A stretch of DNA of 64,000 nt from Thermonema lapsum (GTDB lineage: Bacteria > Bacteroidota > Bacteroidia > Cytophagales > Thermonemataceae): contig NZ_JAASRN010000001.1 of assembly GCF_011761635.1 (NCBI RefSeq), positions 1,167,750 to 1,231,749 on the forward strand, given 5' to 3'. The number at the start of each line of letters is the position of its first letter. Within the stretch, counting starts at the first letter, position 1. The position numbers and the translations under genes are program-made. Below, one piece after another: positions 36,015 through 45,454 of the stretch. The notes beneath the pieces were generated by a model. That model made no database searches. It was not told where the DNA came from and saw only the letters and a list, made by a program, of their open reading frames with translations.

Positions 36015-36745
36015 AGAGCGAAGAGCTGACAGGTTTTGCTTGTATTATTTTACCACAGAGGGCACGGAGGAACACAGAGGAAGTTTTTCTATCCACCCTC
36101 TACTATCCTTATTTCCTCCTCTGTTAACCCATACAGTTCATACACCAAAGCATCTACTTCCCGCTCCCACTCCCCTGTATCGGTATTTTTACCTTGTTTT
36201 TGTCAGCAAGAATTTTATCAACCAGCACCTCAATTTGCTGAAAGAGCAAAGACCTGACAGGTTTTGCTTGTATTATTTTACCACAGAGGGCACGGAGAAA
36301 CACAGAGGAAGTTTTTTTATCCACCCTCTACTATCCTTATTTCCTCCTCTGTTAACCCATACAGTTCATACACCAAAGCATCTACTTCCCGCTCCCACTC
36401 CCCTGTATCGGTATTTTTACCTTGTTTTTGTCAGCAAGAATTTTATCAACCAGCACCTCAATTTGCTGAAAGAGCAAAGACCTGACAGGTTTTGCTTGTA
36501 TTATTTTACCACAGAGGGCACGGAGGAACACAGAGGAAGTTTTTTTATCCACCCTCTACTATCCTTATTTCCTCCTCTGTTAACCCATACAGTTCATACA
36601 CCAAAGCATCTACTTCCCGCTCCCCTGTATCGGTATTTTTACCTTATTTTTTGTCAGCAAGAATTTTATCAACCAGCACCTCAATTTGCTGAAAGAGCAA
36701 AGACCTGACAGGTTTTGAAAACCTGCCAGGTCTTGCTTGTATTAC
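36015..36745. repeat. Tandem array of three 223-228-bp units carrying Eco57I-type gene tails
   Basis: Units start at 36015, 36243 and 36471; the third is 223 bp, and a partial fourth (36694-36745) ends the array. Each unit contains GACCTGACAGG-type sequence, a CCACAGAGG element and, on the minus strand, the end of a reading frame: EREVDALVYELYGLTEEE followed by IRIVEGG and a stop. That ending is typical of Eco57I-type restriction/methylation proteins. Upstream of it each unit has QQIEVLVDKILADK, then a frameshift (units 1 and 2) or a stop (unit 3). The plus-strand frames through the array (FYHRGHGG-type) are chance products of the repeat. Confidence 0.85.
36702..36732. repeat. Palindromic repeat, copy 1
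   Basis: GACCTGACAGGTTTT and AAAACCTGCCAGGTC form a nearly perfect hairpin. It lies at the end of the tandem array. A second copy is at 37493-37523 with a paired change (A-T to C-G) near its ends. Confidence 0.7.
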
Positions 36746-36812
36746 TTTACCTCTGGTTTGCCCAAGGGGCACATAAATAGATTGGCACAATTTTTACTAC
36801 CTTAACAGGTAA

Positions 36813-37376
36813 ATGAAACGAATTATGAAACGCAGCTACATGCTTTATGCCGCCCTCCTGCTTATGATGGCTTGGGGCTGTTCGTCAGTTTTAGGTACCC
36901 GCGTGAGCGAACCTTTCCAGGGCAGTGCCTACAAATCGAACAACCGATTCTGGCGGGGAACAGGCAAAGGCACCAGTACGCAAGATAACATTGCCCGTGC
37001 CAAGGCTGACCTCGAAGCCAAGACTTATTTAGCCGGTCAGGTCAACACCACCATGAAACAGGTTGCCGACCAATACTTAGCCGATACCGGCAACGAGCGT
37101 GCAGCCGAGATTGCCGACAAATTTCAAAGTCTGGTGCGCCAAGTAATGAACACCCCCATTGCCGACCTGCGAAAAATTGGCGAGAAGAAGTATTTCAATA
37201 AAAAGTCGGGGGAATACACGGTATTCATCGCATACGAAATCAAGAAAAACGCCATGCTGCGCTTTATGAAGCGACAAGCTCAATTAGACAACACCTTAAA
37301 TGAGCGCCAGCGCGAGCTTATTGAAAAAATTATTGATGAAGAGCTGAAAAAAGTCGAAGCCGAAGAGGGCTCATAA
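36813..37376 (+). CDS. LPP20-like lipoprotein
   Basis: The protein is 187 aa. The signal sequence MKRSYMLYAALLLMMAWG (from the second or third Met) is followed by Cys, giving a lipoprotein with lipobox MAWGC. The mature part has WRGTGKGTSTQDNIARAKAD, an LPP20-type segment in which a G-x-G strand is followed by a helix rich in Ala and Lys. A repeated strand occurs at EYTVFIAYEIKKNAMLRF. The C-terminus is a charged helix. Such proteins are probably periplasmic or outer-membrane lipoproteins with unknown roles. It is a single gene between two repeat regions; the gap after it (37377-37635) holds a palindromic repeat and no gene. Confidence 0.7.
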   Translation: MKRIMKRSYMLYAALLLMMAWGCSSVLGTRVSEPFQGSAYKSNNRFWRGTGKGTSTQDNIARAKADLEAKTYLAGQVNTTMKQVADQYLADTGNERAAEIADKFQSLVRQVMNTPIADLRKIGEKKYFNKKSGEYTVFIAYEIKKNAMLRFMKRQAQLDNTLNERQRELIEKIIDEELKKVEAEEGS

Positions 37377-37492
37377 TCCTTATTTTCCGCAAGCCCTCAC
37401 TCGACTTGGCTCATGTGTCGTTCCGGTGTATTCCGCCTTTTATTACCTTTACCTTTCGCAAGGTGTTTATTGATTGAAGCAGACAGAGCGAA

Positions 37493-37523
37493 GCCCTGAC
37501 AGGTTTTGAAAACCTGCCAGGGC
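37493..37523. repeat. Palindromic repeat, copy 2
   Basis: GCCCTGACAGGTTTT pairs with AAAACCTGCCAGGGC. It differs from the copy at 36702-36732 at one base on each arm, and the two changes keep the pairing, so the folded form seems to be conserved. Confidence 0.7.
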
Positions 37524-37635
37524 TTGCTTGTATTGCCTTCTTGCTCCCCATTTCTCAAACCCTCTTCGGCGCCTGCCAGCAACAAACCACAACGCAACAG
37601 CGGATTCTCTAATAGAAGCTCACGGCTCTGCCCCA

Positions 37636-40600
37636 CTATCTTTCTGTTTTTCGGTATGCCCAATAGAAAACCTGTGGCAATACAGTCAAGGACAATATCA
37701 TGCAGATAATTAAACCTCCCACAATCATAATGGCTAAAGGTTTTTGAATTTCTGACCCCATTCCTGTTGACAAAGCTGCAGGCAATAATCCCATTGAACC
37801 CATCAAGGCAACCATTAAAATGGGACGAATGCGGCTGTAAACCCCATTTGAAATAGCTTCGTGTAAACTCATTTTTCGCATGTTCTCTTTCATTACGGCT
37901 ATGAGAATGATGCTATTGATAGTGTTCACCCCAAACAAAATGATAAATCCAATGCCAGCTGAAATTCCAAAAATGGTCTGTGTAGCCCAAAGCGAAATAA
38001 AACCACCAATAAAAGCATAAGGAATAGTACTCGCCGCAATGAGCGTGTCTTTGATGGTTCCAAAATTGAAGTAGAGTAAGAACAATATCAATACCAGCAC
38101 AGCAGGCACAATTACAGCCAATTGTTTGCTTGCTCTTTCTTTGCTTTCAAATTCTCCTGCCCAAACCAATTTGTTTGCTTTTGGCAATTGAACGTTTTCC
38201 TCTACTTTCTTTTTCGCTTCTGCTATGGTGCTACCTAAATCTCTACCTTGGATACTAAAACCAACGGCTATGTATCGGCTGCTGCCTTCACGGTAAATAA
38301 AGGTAGGACCGGTAACGAACCTGATGTCTGCTATTTCACGCAAAGGGATTTTTTTACCATCCATTGTTGGGATAAGAATTTCTCCAATTTTTTGCTGGTT
38401 GTCTCTGTATTCCTTTTGAAAGCGAATGCGCACATCAAACATACGTTCGTTTTCATAGAAGGTAGTGGCTGCCCTACCACCGATTGCCATTTCCACTACA
38501 GCCTGTGCTTCCGCCATTGCCACACCATATTTGCCCATTTTTTTCTCATCTAACTTGATGCGTAGTTCAGGAAGCCCTATGTTTCTATATACGTTCAAGT
38601 CGGTAATACCTTCTACACTCCTTAGAACATTGGCTACTTGCTCTGCATAATTTTCCAATTCAAATAAATCGTCTCCGAAAATTTTAACCACCAACGAGCT
38701 TTTCACTCCTGCTACATATTCTTCCACATTATCCTGAATGGGTTGGCTAAATCCAAAAACAATTCCCGGATAGGCTTGTAAAGCCCTCCTCATTTCGTTT
38801 ATCAAATCATCTTTTTTAATGTTGCGCTTCCATTCCTTTTCGGGGTGAAGCTGAATGTGAAATTCTATATTAAAAAAGCCGGTTGGGTCAGTACCATCGT
38901 TGGGGCGTCCTACCTGATTCAGTACAAATTTTACTTCTTCAAACTCTCGTAACTTGGCTTTCATTTCTTCGGCTAAGCGTTTGGCTTCCTCAAGGTTTAT
39001 ACTGTTGGGTAAAGTTGCTCGCACATAGATGGCTCCTTCATTAAGTTTAGGAATAAATTCTGACCCATAAAAGACAAAACCAACTGCGCAAATGGTCAGT
39101 ATCGAAGCAAAACCAATGAGGGTAATTCTTCTTCTTCGGTTGCTCCACAAAAAGAGGTTGAAAAGACTGTTACGCAAAAAACGGGAAATAAAGTTTTCTC
39201 TTTCAACAATATTTTTTGTGAGCAGTATTTTGCATAAGGCAGGAACATAGGTAATACTTAAAATGAGTGAGCCCAATAAAGCATAACCCAGCGTAAATGC
39301 CAAAGGTGAAAACATTTTCCCCTCTACCTTTTGAAAAGAGAAAATAGGCAGCAGGGCTACAATCAAAATTATTTGGGCAAACACGATATAGGTAGCAACA
39401 CTTCCTGCACTTTTCTTTATCAAGCCCATTTTACTGATGCGGTTAAACCTTTCCATTCCTAAATGGTGGGCTTTTCGCTCCATTGCTACAAATACAGCTT
39501 CTACAATCACCAGGGTTCCTTCCAACAATAAGCCAAAATCAATAGCACCCATTGAAATCAGGTTGGCGGGCAATCCTTGTATGCGAAGCATTAAAATGGC
39601 AAATAGAAAAGAAAGAGGAATCACCGAAGCTACAATTAGGGTAGTTCGCCAGTTGAACAAAAAGATGAAAACAATAACGGAAACGAGAATAATACCTTCG
39701 ATAAGGTTTTTGCTAACGGTGTTTACAGTGGCATTTACCAACTCTGTTCTATCAATAAAAGGCTCAATTTTTACGTCTTTTGGCAGTATCCTTTCATTCA
39801 ATTCTGCAATTTTTTCTTTAACTCTTGCAATTACTTCGCTTGGGTTTTCGCCCCTAAGCATTATTATAATGCCCTGCACCAAATCATCCTCGTCTTGCAA
39901 GCCTACAACGCCTAATCTTGGTTTGGCAGAAACTTTTACTTCTGCTACATGCTTCACTAAAATAGGCGTCGTTCCTTTGTTTTTAATCAAGATGTTCTCG
40001 ATGTCCTCGACGCTTTCTAAAAGCCCAACCCCACGCACCACATAGGCTTGCGAACCTCTTTCAATCACATCACCGCCCACGTTGATATTACTTTTTGATA
40101 CGGCTTCAAAAACTTCCAAAGGTGATAAATCGTAGTTTGCTAATTGGGTGGGGTTGATTTTGATTTCATAGATTTTCTCTTCCCCACCAAAACTCACCAC
40201 ATCTGCTACTCCCGGAACAGCGACCAATTCTCTTTCAATGACCCAATCCTGAATAGCGGTTAATTCTTTAATGGGACGGCTGCTTTTTATCACATAGCGG
40301 AAAATTTCGCCTGTTGCTCCGTAGGGTGGTTCAATTTGGGCATCTGCTCCGTCAGGCAAATCAACTCCTTGTAAGCGGTTGGCAGCGTATTGTTGGGCGT
40401 AGAAATCATCCACTTCATCTTCAAAAATTACGGTAACAACCGACAAACCAAATAGCGAAATGGAACGAACACTTGCCTTCTTAGGAATGGTGTTCATTGC
40501 CTTCATGATGGGCAGGGTTACAAATTTCTCTACTTCTTCTGCACTTCGCCCGGGCCATTGGGTGATGATTCTTGCACGAGTGTTCGTTACATCAGGAAAC

Positions 40601-40722
40601 GCCTCAATGGGGGTATGGATATAACTAATAATCCCTGCAATCAATAGTAATGCGGTAAGGAAGAAAACGATAATCGAATTCTTGAGCGAAAACGCAACGA
40701 TGCCTTGAACAAATTTCTTCAT
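37636..40722 (-). CDS. CzcA/CusA-type heavy-metal efflux RND transporter
   Basis: The protein is 1028 aa from the ATG at 40722 (a GTG at 40728 is also in frame). Typical RND layout: membrane helix 1 (IIVFFLTALLLIAGIISY), a first periplasmic loop with IEAFPDVTN and WPGRSAEEVEKFVTLPIMKA, helices 2-6, a second periplasmic loop, and helices 8-12 with FGVNTINSIILIAV. Helix 4 has MGAIDFGLLLEGTLVIVE; in CzcA the usual form is DFG..VDG...IVE, so one of the key Asp residues is replaced by Glu here. It exports divalent or monovalent metal ions using protons. It is the last gene of the regulator-kinase-OMF-adaptor-pump operon. Confidence 0.93.
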   Translation of the reverse strand: MKKFVQGIVAFSLKNSIIVFFLTALLLIAGIISYIHTPIEAFPDVTNTRARIITQWPGRSAEEVEKFVTLPIMKAMNTIPKKASVRSISLFGLSVVTVIFEDEVDDFYAQQYAANRLQGVDLPDGADAQIEPPYGATGEIFRYVIKSSRPIKELTAIQDWVIERELVAVPGVADVVSFGGEEKIYEIKINPTQLANYDLSPLEVFEAVSKSNINVGGDVIERGSQAYVVRGVGLLESVEDIENILIKNKGTTPILVKHVAEVKVSAKPRLGVVGLQDEDDLVQGIIIMLRGENPSEVIARVKEKIAELNERILPKDVKIEPFIDRTELVNATVNTVSKNLIEGIILVSVIVFIFLFNWRTTLIVASVIPLSFLFAILMLRIQGLPANLISMGAIDFGLLLEGTLVIVEAVFVAMERKAHHLGMERFNRISKMGLIKKSAGSVATYIVFAQIILIVALLPIFSFQKVEGKMFSPLAFTLGYALLGSLILSITYVPALCKILLTKNIVERENFISRFLRNSLFNLFLWSNRRRRITLIGFASILTICAVGFVFYGSEFIPKLNEGAIYVRATLPNSINLEEAKRLAEEMKAKLREFEEVKFVLNQVGRPNDGTDPTGFFNIEFHIQLHPEKEWKRNIKKDDLINEMRRALQAYPGIVFGFSQPIQDNVEEYVAGVKSSLVVKIFGDDLFELENYAEQVANVLRSVEGITDLNVYRNIGLPELRIKLDEKKMGKYGVAMAEAQAVVEMAIGGRAATTFYENERMFDVRIRFQKEYRDNQQKIGEILIPTMDGKKIPLREIADIRFVTGPTFIYREGSSRYIAVGFSIQGRDLGSTIAEAKKKVEENVQLPKANKLVWAGEFESKERASKQLAVIVPAVLVLILFLLYFNFGTIKDTLIAASTIPYAFIGGFISLWATQTIFGISAGIGFIILFGVNTINSIILIAVMKENMRKMSLHEAISNGVYSRIRPILMVALMGSMGLLPAALSTGMGSEIQKPLAIMIVGGLIICMILSLTVLPQVFYWAYRKTER

Positions 40723-40727
40723 ACCCA

Positions 40728-41840
40728 CTAGTTGTTGAAGTTTTTAATCTGTTCGTAAATCAGCAGGTGGTTTTTTGTGATGATTTTTTCGTCTTCACGT
40801 AAACCGCTTAATAGGAATGTTGTGCCGTTGCTTTGGGTGAGAATTTCTATTTTTCTTAGTTCTATTTCACAATCAGATTTATAGACTACTACATAGTTTT
40901 GATTGTTGTCGAATACTATTGCAGCAGTGGGAATGCTCAGTGCTTCTGTTTTGAGTTCTTTGATTGCGGTAACGTCCACCAACATGCCGGGCTTTAACTT
41001 CAAATCAGGGTTTGGCAATACAATCCTTGCTTTCATCACTTTGGCATCTGCATCTAAAACCTGTGAAATAGTTGTAATTTTCCCTTTAAATACTTCATCA
41101 GGATAAGAGAGGGTCTTGATGTTTACTTCCATTCCTATTTGAATGTTCCTTACATTGCTAGCATGCACATTTGCCAAAACCCAAACTTCACTCAAATCAG
41201 AAATAGTAAACAAAGGGTCGCCTTCTGCCGATATTTGTTGCCCCGCAGCAATGGATTTAGCGGTAACAATTCCTGAGGCTGGCGACTTAATTAAAAAAAC
41301 ACCTTTCTCTGCACTGGCACTGAAAAGACTTAGATTGGCATTGATTTTTTCTCTTTCAGCTTTTAAAATGGTTAATTGACTTTGTGCTTCCATCAAATCT
41401 TTTTCTGATGCAATGCCATCATCATACATTGATTGAAGGGATTGTAGTTTTTTTTCTGCTACTTTTATTTGCGCATCAATGGTTTTTAATTGTGATTCAA
41501 GCTCTAATAGTTGCGTACTTTTCAATTCAGCTAATACTTGCCCTTTACTTACTTTGTCGCCTAATGAAAAATATGTGTTGGAAATAATGCCACTTACCAA
41601 ACTCACAAAGTGAATCACTTTATCGGGATTGGGTTCTACTGAACCTGTGAGCGGTATAGTTTCTGTTACGACTTGTTTTATGGGACTTGTTGTTTCAATT
41701 TTCGCTTTGAAATTTTCGTCTAAACAATAGCTTTTGCTTTCAGTTGAGTTGATTTTTTCTTCCGAATTTCTGCAACTGCCCAAAATAAAAGTGATTGCCA
41801 AACAGCCGATGATTGTATTCTTTAATAATGTGCTGCTCAT
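40728..41840 (-). CDS. RND periplasmic adaptor (membrane-fusion) lipoprotein
   Basis: The protein is 370 aa. A signal sequence ends in a lipobox (ITFILGSC, Cys at about 23). Then follow a beta-barrel strand region, a lipoyl half (SLGDKVSKGQVLAELKST), an alpha-helical hairpin of about 80 residues (LESQLKTIDAQIKVAEKKL), the second lipoyl half (IKSPASGIVTAKSIAAGQQI) and a membrane-proximal domain (LKPGMLVDVTAI). This is the CusB/CzcB plan. It links the pump to the TolC-like channel. Its stop lies 5 nt from the pump start, so translation is probably coupled. Confidence 0.92.
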   Translation of the reverse strand: MSSTLLKNTIIGCLAITFILGSCRNSEEKINSTESKSYCLDENFKAKIETTSPIKQVVTETIPLTGSVEPNPDKVIHFVSLVSGIISNTYFSLGDKVSKGQVLAELKSTQLLELESQLKTIDAQIKVAEKKLQSLQSMYDDGIASEKDLMEAQSQLTILKAEREKINANLSLFSASAEKGVFLIKSPASGIVTAKSIAAGQQISAEGDPLFTISDLSEVWVLANVHASNVRNIQIGMEVNIKTLSYPDEVFKGKITTISQVLDADAKVMKARIVLPNPDLKLKPGMLVDVTAIKELKTEALSIPTAAIVFDNNQNYVVVYKSDCEIELRKIEILTQSNGTTFLLSGLREDEKIITKNHLLIYEQIKNFNN

Positions 41841-41854
41841 TGTGTATCGATGTT

Positions 41855-43159
41855 TTATTTAATTAAGTCTATGCCTAATGAAAAATTCAATTCTTCTGCT
41901 TTGTCGTTCACGTCTTTTGCTGCTTCTAAAATGATTCTTTTGTTTTCCAAATAGGCATCCAAAAAGTCAAGGTATTCCAACAAGCTTATGCTGCGATTAG
42001 CCAAATTCTTGGTGTAAGCATTGAGCAAATCGTCCAGGGTTTTTTCGTAGTTGGGTTCAATGCTTTCGAAAAACCGGATAGAAGTATTCAAATTCTGCCA
42101 AGCTAGGGCTATTTCATTCGCTACTGTTAAGAATTGCTGTTCGTAGAGGATTTTGGATTGTTCGATGCCCAAATTCGCATAGCGGATGTTGCCTTGATTT
42201 CTGTTGAATATGGGCAAATCCATTGCCACACCAAAGCCGACGAAATTATACATAAAGTTACCGCCACGGTCATAACCGCCTTTTAAGGTCAGGTTAGGCG
42301 TTCGTTGAGCCTTCTCATAGGCATACAATTTGCTGAAATAGGTTTGCTCTAATTCTGCCAATTTCAAATCAGGTCGGATTGATTTTGCAGTATCCAACAA
42401 GGCAGACAAACTCAATGATTTAAACGATTCTATATTTTTCAAATAGTCATCATCCGATAGAATTAAATACACATTGGCGGGTAATCGCATCAGCAGTTTG
42501 AGTTCTTTTTGGACTTCGTTAATTTCTTTGTTCAGCTCGTTGATTTGCTTAGAGATTTCTAACTCTAAGGCTTTCAAGCGAATATATTCGCCTTTGGGAA
42601 TGTTGCCTAAATCCACTTGTCTTTGGTAGGCATGAGTAAGTTGCCTTACGCTGCTGATTTGATTGAGATAAATGGCTCGTTTGAATTGTAAGTATTGAAG
42701 TTGTGTCAATTGCAGGCGGAATTCATATTTCAAATGGCGAAGCAAATCTTGAAAATACTGTTGTGATTTATCAACATTCACTTGCTCTAAAGCCATCAGC
42801 TTTTTGCGTTTTCCGGCAGTGAGTATAAGTTGCTCAATCGAAAAACTGATTTGTTGATTTCTGCCAAAATTTCCTCCATTGAACCCCGGCAGTTCTTCGC
42901 CAAATACACCCAATTGTTTTTGGGTTGCCCAGAGGTTTATTTCGTCTAAAGAGACGGTTGGGTTGGGCCAAAGAGAGGCTTGCAACTTCATTGCTTCGGC
43001 TTTTGAAATTTCCAGCCTTTCAGCAATGAGTAATAAATTTTCTTTGAGAAATATAGCTTCACACTGCTGTCGGTTCAGTTTCAGGGTGTCTTGCGCAATA
43101 GCCTGAATATAGAAAATGAAAGAAATAATCGTAACTCCCGCGTATTTTGGTATGCTCAT
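41855..43159 (-). CDS. TolC-family outer membrane efflux protein
   Basis: The protein is 434 aa with a signal peptide (ending AIAQ at about residue 22). Long helices rich in Gln, Leu and Glu (RQQCEAIFLKENLLLIAERL, KLMALEQVNVDKSQQYFQDL, KQINELNKEINEVQKEL) alternate with strand regions (TLKGGYDRGGNFMYNFVGFG), as in CzcC/CusC proteins. It should form the outer-membrane duct of the tripartite metal pump. It lies 14 nt before the adaptor gene and 71 nt after the histidine kinase gene. Confidence 0.9.
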   Translation of the reverse strand: MSIPKYAGVTIISFIFYIQAIAQDTLKLNRQQCEAIFLKENLLLIAERLEISKAEAMKLQASLWPNPTVSLDEINLWATQKQLGVFGEELPGFNGGNFGRNQQISFSIEQLILTAGKRKKLMALEQVNVDKSQQYFQDLLRHLKYEFRLQLTQLQYLQFKRAIYLNQISSVRQLTHAYQRQVDLGNIPKGEYIRLKALELEISKQINELNKEINEVQKELKLLMRLPANVYLILSDDDYLKNIESFKSLSLSALLDTAKSIRPDLKLAELEQTYFSKLYAYEKAQRTPNLTLKGGYDRGGNFMYNFVGFGVAMDLPIFNRNQGNIRYANLGIEQSKILYEQQFLTVANEIALAWQNLNTSIRFFESIEPNYEKTLDDLLNAYTKNLANRSISLLEYLDFLDAYLENKRIILEAAKDVNDKAEELNFSLGIDLIK

Positions 43160-43230
43160 TTTAACCTACACTTAATGGAAGTGTAAAAATCGAACGAGCA
43201 ACCTTAAAAAGAGCTTAAAGCCAATAAAAT

Positions 43231-44601
43231 TTAGCTTAATGCGAAAGTGATTTCAAATGTATTCCAATTTGGTGATGGATTAGCGTATTGTATTGTTGCC
43301 GAGTGGATTTCTAAAATCTTTTTGGATAGCACAAGACCTAAGCCAAAACCTGTTTTGTCTTGGCTGTTTTGTCCTCTGAAAAAATAGTTAAAAAGAAATT
43401 TTACTTCATCAGAAGAGATGGGTGTGCCCGAATTTGACACAATGATTTTTAATTTGTTTGATTGAGTGCAGTCGAAAAGTATGGTTGCTTTCGCGTTGTC
43501 GCTGTATGTAATGCAGTTGCTGAGAATATTCAGAAATACTTGTTTCATTAAGGCTTCATTGGCGTTGATTTCAAGTGAAGATTCACTAAACTGTTTGGGT
43601 GTATAATTTACCTCGAAATGAAAATCGGGGTTTATGCTGTTTAATTCAGCAATGGTATCAAAAATTAATTCATCTATACGCAAAAGTTGTTTCTTGATTT
43701 TTCTGCCTGATTCAATTTTGGAAATCTCCAATAAAATGTTGATGATATTTCCCAACGATTTTGCTTTTACGATGAGTGCTTGAATGTCTGTTTTTAAGGC
43801 AAAAGAATTTTCATTTCTCTCAATTTTCTCTAATTCAGAAACTAAAATGGCAATGGGTGTTTTTAGCTGATGTGATATGTGGTGAATCGTGTGTTTTTGA
43901 AAGGAAAATGCTTCATTGGTTTTTTGAATTAGTTGGTTAAATTTTTCTATGAGATAGTTTAGTTCGTAGGTATTTGAGTAACTTTTTAATGCGGGGAGGT
44001 TCTCACTTTCAATGTCAATCTTTCCTAATTGTTCTGCTAAGTCTGTTATGGGCTTTGCTATTGCATTTGATAAAATAGCGTTCACTATCAACACAATTAT
44101 GGAAATAATGGAAGTAATAGCAATAAGAACGTTTCTCAAGAATGCCAATTTTGAATATCCAAAGGCATCATAGGCTTTGCTAATGGCATAAAAATGATTG
44201 TCTTTGTTCTGAACATAAACTGCAATAATGTCGTATTTCCCTTCTTTGGTTTCAATCCACTGTTGGGCAGGTGATAGGGCGTTTAGAAGACTGTCCGCAT
44301 TTTTAATTTCTAAATCATCAATGCTTTTATAGATTAAATTTTTTTGCCTATCATAAATGAGCATTTTTTCATCATAAAAATCGTGAATCGTGTGTTTGTC
44401 CATTATCGAGCTAAGGTTTTCGCTCAGCTCCTTGTATTCAGCAATTAATTCAATGGTAAATTTAATTTTCTCTTTTTGTCTTTGTTGAAATTCCTCTTCA
44501 CGGTATTCACTAAAAAGCACATAAATGATGATTGAGGAAAAAATAGTAAGTGCAATTACAGTGGTAGAAAAGTAGAGTAATATTTTGTTCCTTATTTTCA
44601 T
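43231..44601 (-). CDS. HAMP-type sensor histidine kinase of the metal-efflux operon
   Basis: The protein is 456 aa. Two membrane helices (ILLYFSTTVIALTIFSSIII and VLIAITSIISIIVLIVNAIL) enclose a periplasmic sensor of about 120 residues. A HAMP segment follows (AKPITDLAEQLGKIDI), then HHISHQLKTPIAILVSELEK (H box with QLKTP), FLNILSNCITYSDNA (N box) and GFGLGLVLSKKI (G box). It should sense metal or envelope stress and phosphorylate the response regulator encoded upstream (44774-45454). Two copies of an 88-bp repeat fill the gap between the two genes. Confidence 0.92.
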   Translation of the reverse strand: MKIRNKILLYFSTTVIALTIFSSIIIYVLFSEYREEEFQQRQKEKIKFTIELIAEYKELSENLSSIMDKHTIHDFYDEKMLIYDRQKNLIYKSIDDLEIKNADSLLNALSPAQQWIETKEGKYDIIAVYVQNKDNHFYAISKAYDAFGYSKLAFLRNVLIAITSIISIIVLIVNAILSNAIAKPITDLAEQLGKIDIESENLPALKSYSNTYELNYLIEKFNQLIQKTNEAFSFQKHTIHHISHQLKTPIAILVSELEKIERNENSFALKTDIQALIVKAKSLGNIINILLEISKIESGRKIKKQLLRIDELIFDTIAELNSINPDFHFEVNYTPKQFSESSLEINANEALMKQVFLNILSNCITYSDNAKATILFDCTQSNKLKIIVSNSGTPISSDEVKFLFNYFFRGQNSQDKTGFGLGLVLSKKILEIHSATIQYANPSPNWNTFEITFALS

Positions 44602-44686
44602 CCGTAAATAATTTTTTTTATAGGTCGGATGGAACTCGCATGATGTATTTTCATTCGTGTTTGTGATTAACGAATCATGCTCGTTT
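44599..44686. repeat. 88-bp intercistronic repeat, copy 1
   Basis: The unit begins at the CAT that forms the start codon of the histidine kinase on the minus strand. It contains GGTCGGATGGAACTCGCATG and, further on, AATCATGCTCGTTTCATCCG, which form an imperfect hairpin. A second copy follows directly (44687-44775) and a third is at 48721-48812. Confidence 0.85.
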
Positions 44687-44775
44687 CATCCGTAAATAAT
44701 TTTGTTTATAGGTCGGATGGAACTCACGTGATTAATTTTCATCCTTGTGTGTGTTTAATGAATCATGCTCGTTTC
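44687..44775. repeat. 88-bp intercistronic repeat, copy 2
   Basis: This is a tandem neighbour of copy 1 with a few substitutions (ACTCACGTGATTAATTTTCA instead of ACTCGCATGATGTATTTTCA). Its right end merges with the stop codon of the response regulator. Confidence 0.85.
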
Positions 44776-45454
44776 ATTTTGTATCAAGGTAATAACCAAA
44801 CCCCACTTTGGTTTTGATGGTATTCTTATTGAATGGCTTGTCCAATTTGTTGCGTAAAAAATTGATATACACTTCAATGGTATTGGTGTTGGCATCAAAA
44901 GAATTCCCCCAAATTTCTTTTACCAAATCTGCTTTTGCAACAACTTCTCCGGGTTGTTGAATTAGTTTAAAAAGTATTTGATATTCTCTCGGGGTTAAAG
45001 AAATTTCCTTTCCTTGTCTAAATACAGTTTTAGTAGCATCATTCAATGTAATGTCATCAAAAGTAAAAACAGATTCGTTATTGTTTGTATTTTTTCCTTT
45101 TCGCTTGATTAACGCATTTACTCTAAGCAGCAATTCTCGCATAAAGAAAGGTTTTGTCAGGTAGTCGTCAGCACCACATTCAAATCCTTGAATCTTATCT
45201 TCCAATTCACTGAATGCAGTCAACATAATTACTGGAGTATCAAGATTGCTATTTCTGAACTCTTTGCATAATTTAAAACCGTTTTTACCGGGAAGATTAA
45301 TGTCCAAAATGATGCAGTCGAATGTTTCTCTTTTGATTATCCGTTCTGCCAGAGCCCCGTCAAATAGTGACGTTACGTCGTAATTTTCAGCCTTGAGTGC
45401 TTCACTAATGTTTTTGTTCAACGTATGGTCGTCTTCTATGATTAAAACTTTCAT
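44774..45454 (-). CDS. OmpR/PhoB-type response regulator of the metal-efflux operon
   Basis: The protein is 226 aa from the ATG at 45454 (MKVLIIEDDHTLNKNISEAL); the longer frame to 45616 is not conserved. The receiver domain has acidic residues at EDD, the phosphorylated Asp in CIILDINLPGKNGF, the Thr in VIMLTAFSE and the Lys in DYLTKPFFMRELL. The winged-helix output domain has ISLTPREYQILFKLIQQPGE and NTNTIEVYINFLRNKLDK. It should activate the efflux genes encoded downstream on the same strand. The kinase gene follows after two repeat copies. Confidence 0.94.
   Translation of the reverse strand: MKVLIIEDDHTLNKNISEALKAENYDVTSLFDGALAERIIKRETFDCIILDINLPGKNGFKLCKEFRNSNLDTPVIMLTAFSELEDKIQGFECGADDYLTKPFFMRELLLRVNALIKRKGKNTNNNESVFTFDDITLNDATKTVFRQGKEISLTPREYQILFKLIQQPGEVVAKADLVKEIWGNSFDANTNTIEVYINFLRNKLDKPFNKNTIKTKVGFGYYLDTK

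Noticed and set aside
36036..36708. Plus-strand reading frames of 66-222 codons over the 36 kb repeats (products with FYHRGHGG)
   Set aside because: They simply follow the 228-bp repeat and recur in two frames. The minus strand shows the decayed gene tail that explains the sequence better.
36015..36745. CRISPR array
   Set aside because: Repeat units are 223-228 bp and nearly identical throughout, with no short repeats separated by unique spacers and no cas genes nearby.
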